The translations under genes were made by a program, and so were the position numbers. The notes below the pieces were generated by a model. The model was not told the DNA's origin. It did no database searches and was given only the letters and a program-made list of their open reading frames with translations. This document shows positions 60,016 through 64,000 of a DNA stretch of 64,000 nt, piece after piece. This DNA comes from Merluccius polli (lineage: Eukaryota; Chordata; Actinopteri; Gadiformes; Merlucciidae), in assembly GCA_030340625.1 (NCBI GenBank), contig JAOPHQ010002883.1:20001-84000 (forward strand), written 5' to 3'. Each line of letters starts with the position of its first letter. The first letter of the stretch is position 1.

Positions 60016-61379
60016 GGTAAGAATCAGGGAATTACTTGCTTGAGCTATGTGTTAGTGAGGACTGGCCCTAGTCCTTTATTTACTATTGACGTATTTTGTT
60101 ATGATTGCTATGTGATTCTGTTCCTTAACTGCGATGCAACTGATCTATTCTGTTTTTATCAGATCGACTTGTATGATGTAGGCCTAGGCTAGCCTATTGA
60201 TGTATCAATGTGTGACATATTGTATAAGCTGCTATGCACATCCAGTTTGCTGTAGCTTGTTTGATATGGAATGCCATTTTATTTAGGCCTGTGGTGTTTC
60301 AATTCTATTGTGTGATGTTGCCTCCACAGTGTTTCCCTGTGCAGTAGGCTTTTGTGTGTTGTGTTTAAAGTGACTATTGCAAATGTTGTCTTGCTATGTT
60401 TTAAGACCAACAGTTGAGGCTATGGGCATGTTCTGATATTGTCATGTGATGACCTAGGTCTGGTCTGTTTAGAAACGTAACACACACCATTGGCCTGTCC
60501 ACTGTGTGTAGGTATATTTGTTGTTGTTGCTCGAGCGATATAAAAACATTATAACGGTTTTTCTGTTTCTTTGTGGTACCTGCATAGCTAAATATTCTCT
60601 GTATGAAGTGAAATGTTATTGACAGTGTTAGCTGTATGTAGTAACTAGTATGTTTTTCGCAGAAATCCTGCAATTGACTATTAGAGCTCCCCCGAAAGCC
60701 ATGGTGTAATTCAAACCCTGTTTATGGTCAAACTGGTAAGCAGACAAAACAAAACAACGAGATGAGTTTGAGGCAGTTGACCTTTGAGGTTAACATACAG
60801 AAAAAAAGTGAACACATGAAACCAGCTGGCAGTTAAAACTAATACTAATATCAGTGAGACTTATTAATCCTCTACAAAGTTGAAGGTATCTTAAAGTGAA
60901 GTCCATGGGTACTGGTAGCCCTCACGTTGCTGTGTCTCAAGTCAGGGAACTAACTCAAAAGTTGGTTTAAAAAGGGTAAAAATTGGTATGCAGTCAACGA
61001 TTTGCAACCTTTGTTTTGGTATGTTTCCTCTGCGATCATAATGGAGGTTTATGCAGCGAGCGTTTTGGGGAAGAGACATGTGTCCGGGGCCAGATGGACA
61101 GACACAAGGAGCTCATGGTAAATGGAGGGAGAAGGACAAATAATGAGATTGGGGAGCGATTTGCGTCCCCGCTCCATACTGTGTTAAGAGAGGTCACTAA
61201 AGCATTGGGCTGGGGGCTAATTGACTTTAAATTAGAGTCTCCTAACCCACTCACACACACAAGCAAAAATGTGCTTATCTGCTAAGTGGCTAATGGGTTG
61301 TCACAAAATGTCCTTCAGTCACGGCTGTGGCTTGTCATAAATATCAAACAGTAAATGAATTAAATTAGAATAATAATCA

Positions 61380-62330
61380 GTAAATTAAAATTGCAAGCAG
61401 TCTCGAAAGGTATTCAAGGCCCACACGCACCGCGCACCCCAGCGACTGCCTTTTTCACAGGGGCACGTCACTCGGGGGCGATGAGATAAGTGTCCCTAAG
61501 CATTTATGTGTGATTTTGTGCCCCCTGTGGGCAAAGCGGTGCCAAACGCTGAGCTGAGCACTTAGCTAAGGGCGGCAGTAGCTCAGGAGGTAGAGCGGGT
61601 TGTCTGGCAACCGGAAGAGCTGCTGGTGCCTTCCATGGTTGACACCACCGTTGGTGTATGAATGTGTGTATGAATGGGTGAATGTGAGGCAATAATTGTA
61701 AAGCGCTTTGAGTGGCCACAGGTCTGAAAAGTGCCATATAAATGCAGTCCATTTACCATTAATTAAAAATGACACTGACATCATTGATTAAGCTATCGAC
61801 ACCAATCTGTGTCACCAAAAAGTGTGCATCCCTAGTTTCAAGGGTGTGGCACCTTCTGAAGTAGAATTGTGATGATTGAAACTGTTTGCTCATGTAAATT
61901 TGATTTCCGCATAATTCAGCCATTTGATATCCAATCAAAATTTCAAAGAGGATTTTTAATCAGGCACATCCATAGAGCATGTGTAATTTGGTGCCATTTG
62001 TTTATTTAGAAGAAGATTTTTGAAGTAACACTGTACAGTACAGAAAAATATATTCTGATGCCATCTTATGGCTCCAAAAGGGAAAAATGTTCATCATCTA
62101 AAATAAGGTCTATATACCAAACTTCAGAAGTTTTCATCCATGGGGGCGGCGGGACTGATTTTGTGTACTTTAACCGCAAATGATAGTGCCCCCTGTGGGC
62201 CAAGTGGCACCAAACTTTCTGGAGACCTGGGATACAAATGACACATTTGAATTTTTTTTTTACCAGTCACAGGCTGAGATATAGATTTTACTAACTACTA
62301 ATAATAAGAAAAATCCCTATAAAAACAGGT
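61380..62330 (+). mobile_element. dispersed unclassified repeat, copy 2, split by a SINE
   Basis: Related to 45100-45425 at 61380-61565 and 61830-61880, with GCCCCCTGTGGGC at 61519 and again at 62190. The SINE at 61569-61760 interrupts it. Confidence 0.5.
61569..61760 (+). mobile_element. tRNA-derived SINE with L2-like tail
   Basis: The A-box region GTAGCTCAGGAGGTAGAGC is followed by a degenerate middle and the tail TGTAAAGCGCTTTGAGTGGC with AAGTGCCATATAAATGCAG and a CCATTTACCATT end, the standard fish SINE/LINE shared 3' end. Confidence 0.85.
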
Positions 62331-62691
62331 ATCCAAAGTTTCACTGTGAATACCTAATAAGTCAGAAGTAGAAAGGGTTGTCATTCTTATGACTGATACA
62401 TGAGAAGTTTACTGTTGTTGCCTGTCTTGCATACCACGGCTTGCATGACGGCGGTTTAGAAAAAAATAGTCGACAGAGGTTGAGAGTAGACACAGCGGTC
62501 AGGTGTTTATGTTTGCATAGCCAGTCTGTAACACACAGCATTTCTTTAAGTTTCTCCCTGATGTTCCTTGTTTGACTCTGGCAGCACAGCAGAACTCCCC
62601 ATCTGAACACAGATGGACAGACATCTCTGAAGAGTCTCCTGTCGGAACCACTCAGGCCTGCGAGTCCTGGGGCTAAAAAAAGCCCACAAGA

Positions 62692-62800
62692 CAGAGAGAG
62701 AGAGAGAGAGAGAGATGGCGATAGACAGATAGAGAGAAAAAGAGAGAGCTATACAAAGACAGAAGGAGAGAGAGAGGGAGAGAGAGACACACACAGAATA
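62692..62800. repeat. (AG)n-rich microsatellite cluster
   Basis: AG runs with GATAGACAGATAG interruptions; an 18-C run follows at about 62915-62932. Confidence 0.85.
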
Positions 62801-64000
62801 CTCAAGAGGCTTTCGATGCTGTGGGAGTAAAAAAGAGTGACAGAGGAAGAAGCGAGAGGCTGTCTTGATGTCTTCATCTGAAAACAGAGACAGAGGACGG
62901 AAGTGAATAACAGACCCCCCCCCCCCCCCTCCCCATTCCTCTTGCCAAACAGCAGACACCACAGGGGGATGAGAGGAGGCAGCTTGAAGACAAAATATTC
63001 CTGTGACAGTGGGGTTCCTGGGGACAGGGAAGATGGAGTGGGCTGGCTTGTGTGGCTGAAGAATACACTACATGGTAAACACCACAGTTGCGCCACAGCA
63101 TCTTCATAAAGGCGCCCAGTCGCCTACACAGTTGATTTCAGTATGCGTGTGGTCCGTTTCATTATCTGCTAAACCATGCAGACAACAACGAGAGCAAGAA
63201 TACAACAGACCACTGAACCCTGTGCAAGGGGTCTCTGAGCAGCTATCCATGTGAAGCCCATGAGTCGTTAAACCTTTAGTTTGAAGGCCACCGCCCCTTG
63301 ACTTTGACAACCCATGACTTGATGACATCTAGTTTGTGATACATTGGCTGGTAAAACTACATTACATGTAATTTGCAACAGTAGTGTAGTGTACTGCATT
63401 GTTTTTTTATTGGCTCCGGTGACACCTGAAAAAACACCAGAAACACACCTTATCCTCAATTGACGATCGACCTGTTGCGCCTCGGCTTTAAACACATCCC
63501 ATCAAGCCGAATCGAGGCAATTAACTTTCTAATTAGCCCACATGAGACAACAACATGCGCGGCAACCTGGATCCACCACCTAAGCCAGTGCGGTGACCTC
63601 TATTGACTGTGTGCTGTAGCACGAGTGTGTTAAACTTGTCTCCCTAACATTGCTTGCTATTGGCATTCTCATTGACGGTATACTGCCTTTGGACGTGTAC
63701 AGCACACACACACACACACAACACACATGCACCCCGCCACAGCTTCACTGAGATACATCAAGTGCTCCTGATCAAAGCGACGTGTCATGTGCAGCTGCCA
63801 CACACTGAGGCTTGCGCTCTGTGAGCCACAAACCCTGTGCCCCCCCATCACTGTGCCTGTATGTGCATGTTGGGTGTTGTACACCCTAGAGATACCGTCA
63901 GTCCTTGTTTGTATGTTGCATGCAATTTACTGTACATGGAGTACATGTACTGTCTTGTGTATACGTAGTCACGTGTTTGTCCTGCCTTGTCCTACATGTG

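Larger units (their letters stand above)
57358..60712 (+). mobile_element. composite element with GAATTA..GGGGGAGCT ends
   Basis: AGTTCGAATTATGGGGGAGCT (57355-57375) and the inverse of GAGCTCCCCCGAAAGCCATGG with GTAATTCAAACC (60684-60716) look like imperfect terminal repeats. Inside are the foldback element (57541-59488) and a transposase-like ORF (59710-60015). No clean target duplication was found, so the outer limits are provisional. Confidence 0.5.
33841..64000 (-). other. asic2 intron 1 (continues beyond window)
   Basis: More than 30 kb with no asic2 exon and no other supported host gene. Elements are listed separately. The long stretches 33930-37390, 39850-45090, 46040-49540, 50010-55840 and 62340-64000 contain only microsatellites and AT-rich sequence as far as I can see. 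No exon encoding TM1 or the conserved ASIC N-terminus was found on either strand. Confidence 0.75.

Overview
This window is teleost fish nuclear DNA. It holds one recognisable protein-coding gene, transcribed from the minus strand: the 3' part of asic2 (acid-sensing ion channel 2, a proton-gated trimeric Na+ channel of the ENaC/degenerin family). Nine coding exons, with coding phases that join without gaps, run from 33840 down to a stop codon at 5264-5266. They encode 327 residues: most of the extracellular domain, TM2 with the GAS selectivity filter, and the cytosolic tail ending EEIAC. They correspond to exons 2-10 of the ten-exon vertebrate gene. The first exon (cytosolic N-terminus, TM1, finger start) was not found and probably lies beyond base 64000, so intron 1 exceeds 30 kb. 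The residue offset to human ASIC2a is a constant 185, so there appears to be no net indel. Teleost origin is inferred from the many fish-type repeats (tRNA-derived SINEs, hAT and TTAA-type MITEs, a CR1/L2/Rex-like LINE) and the very dense AC/AG/AT microsatellites; the species cannot be named.

Layout by coordinate: 1-5263 is downstream flank and 3' UTR, with interstitial telomere-like repeats at 323-430, a SINE, and G-rich UTR sequence next to the stop codon. 5264-33840 carries the nine exons. Their introns hold a dead LINE (7122-9392), a MITE that carries a gene fragment (10587-11108), two related hAT elements with other elements nested inside (17246-18625 and 25283-27453, the second three layers deep), and a minisatellite fused to the exon 2 splice donor (32764-33690). 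33841-64000 is intron 1. It contains two more copies of the gene-fragment MITE (37403-37934, 45507-46029), TTAA-type MITEs, SINEs, a 28-bp perfect hairpin (55858-55942), and a composite element (about 57358-60712) with a 1.95-kb foldback inside it.

Most notable observations: (1) exon-intron junctions of asic2 have been copied into tandem repeats. Exon 2's donor is followed by about 21 units of 38-47 bp, most carrying the same AG|GTAGGG donor, and exon 4's donor is duplicated so that the second copy would add seven residues in frame. (2) A MITE family with 9-bp target duplications carries CCAAT/GC-box sequence plus a 46-codon first-exon-like ORF resembling the start of a RecQ-like helicase. 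(3) There is a Russian-doll insertion of three hAT elements, each with its own perfect 8-bp target duplication. (4) A foldback element has captured a 50-codon ORF. No prokaryotic-type system, CRISPR array, rRNA or functional tRNA gene was seen.
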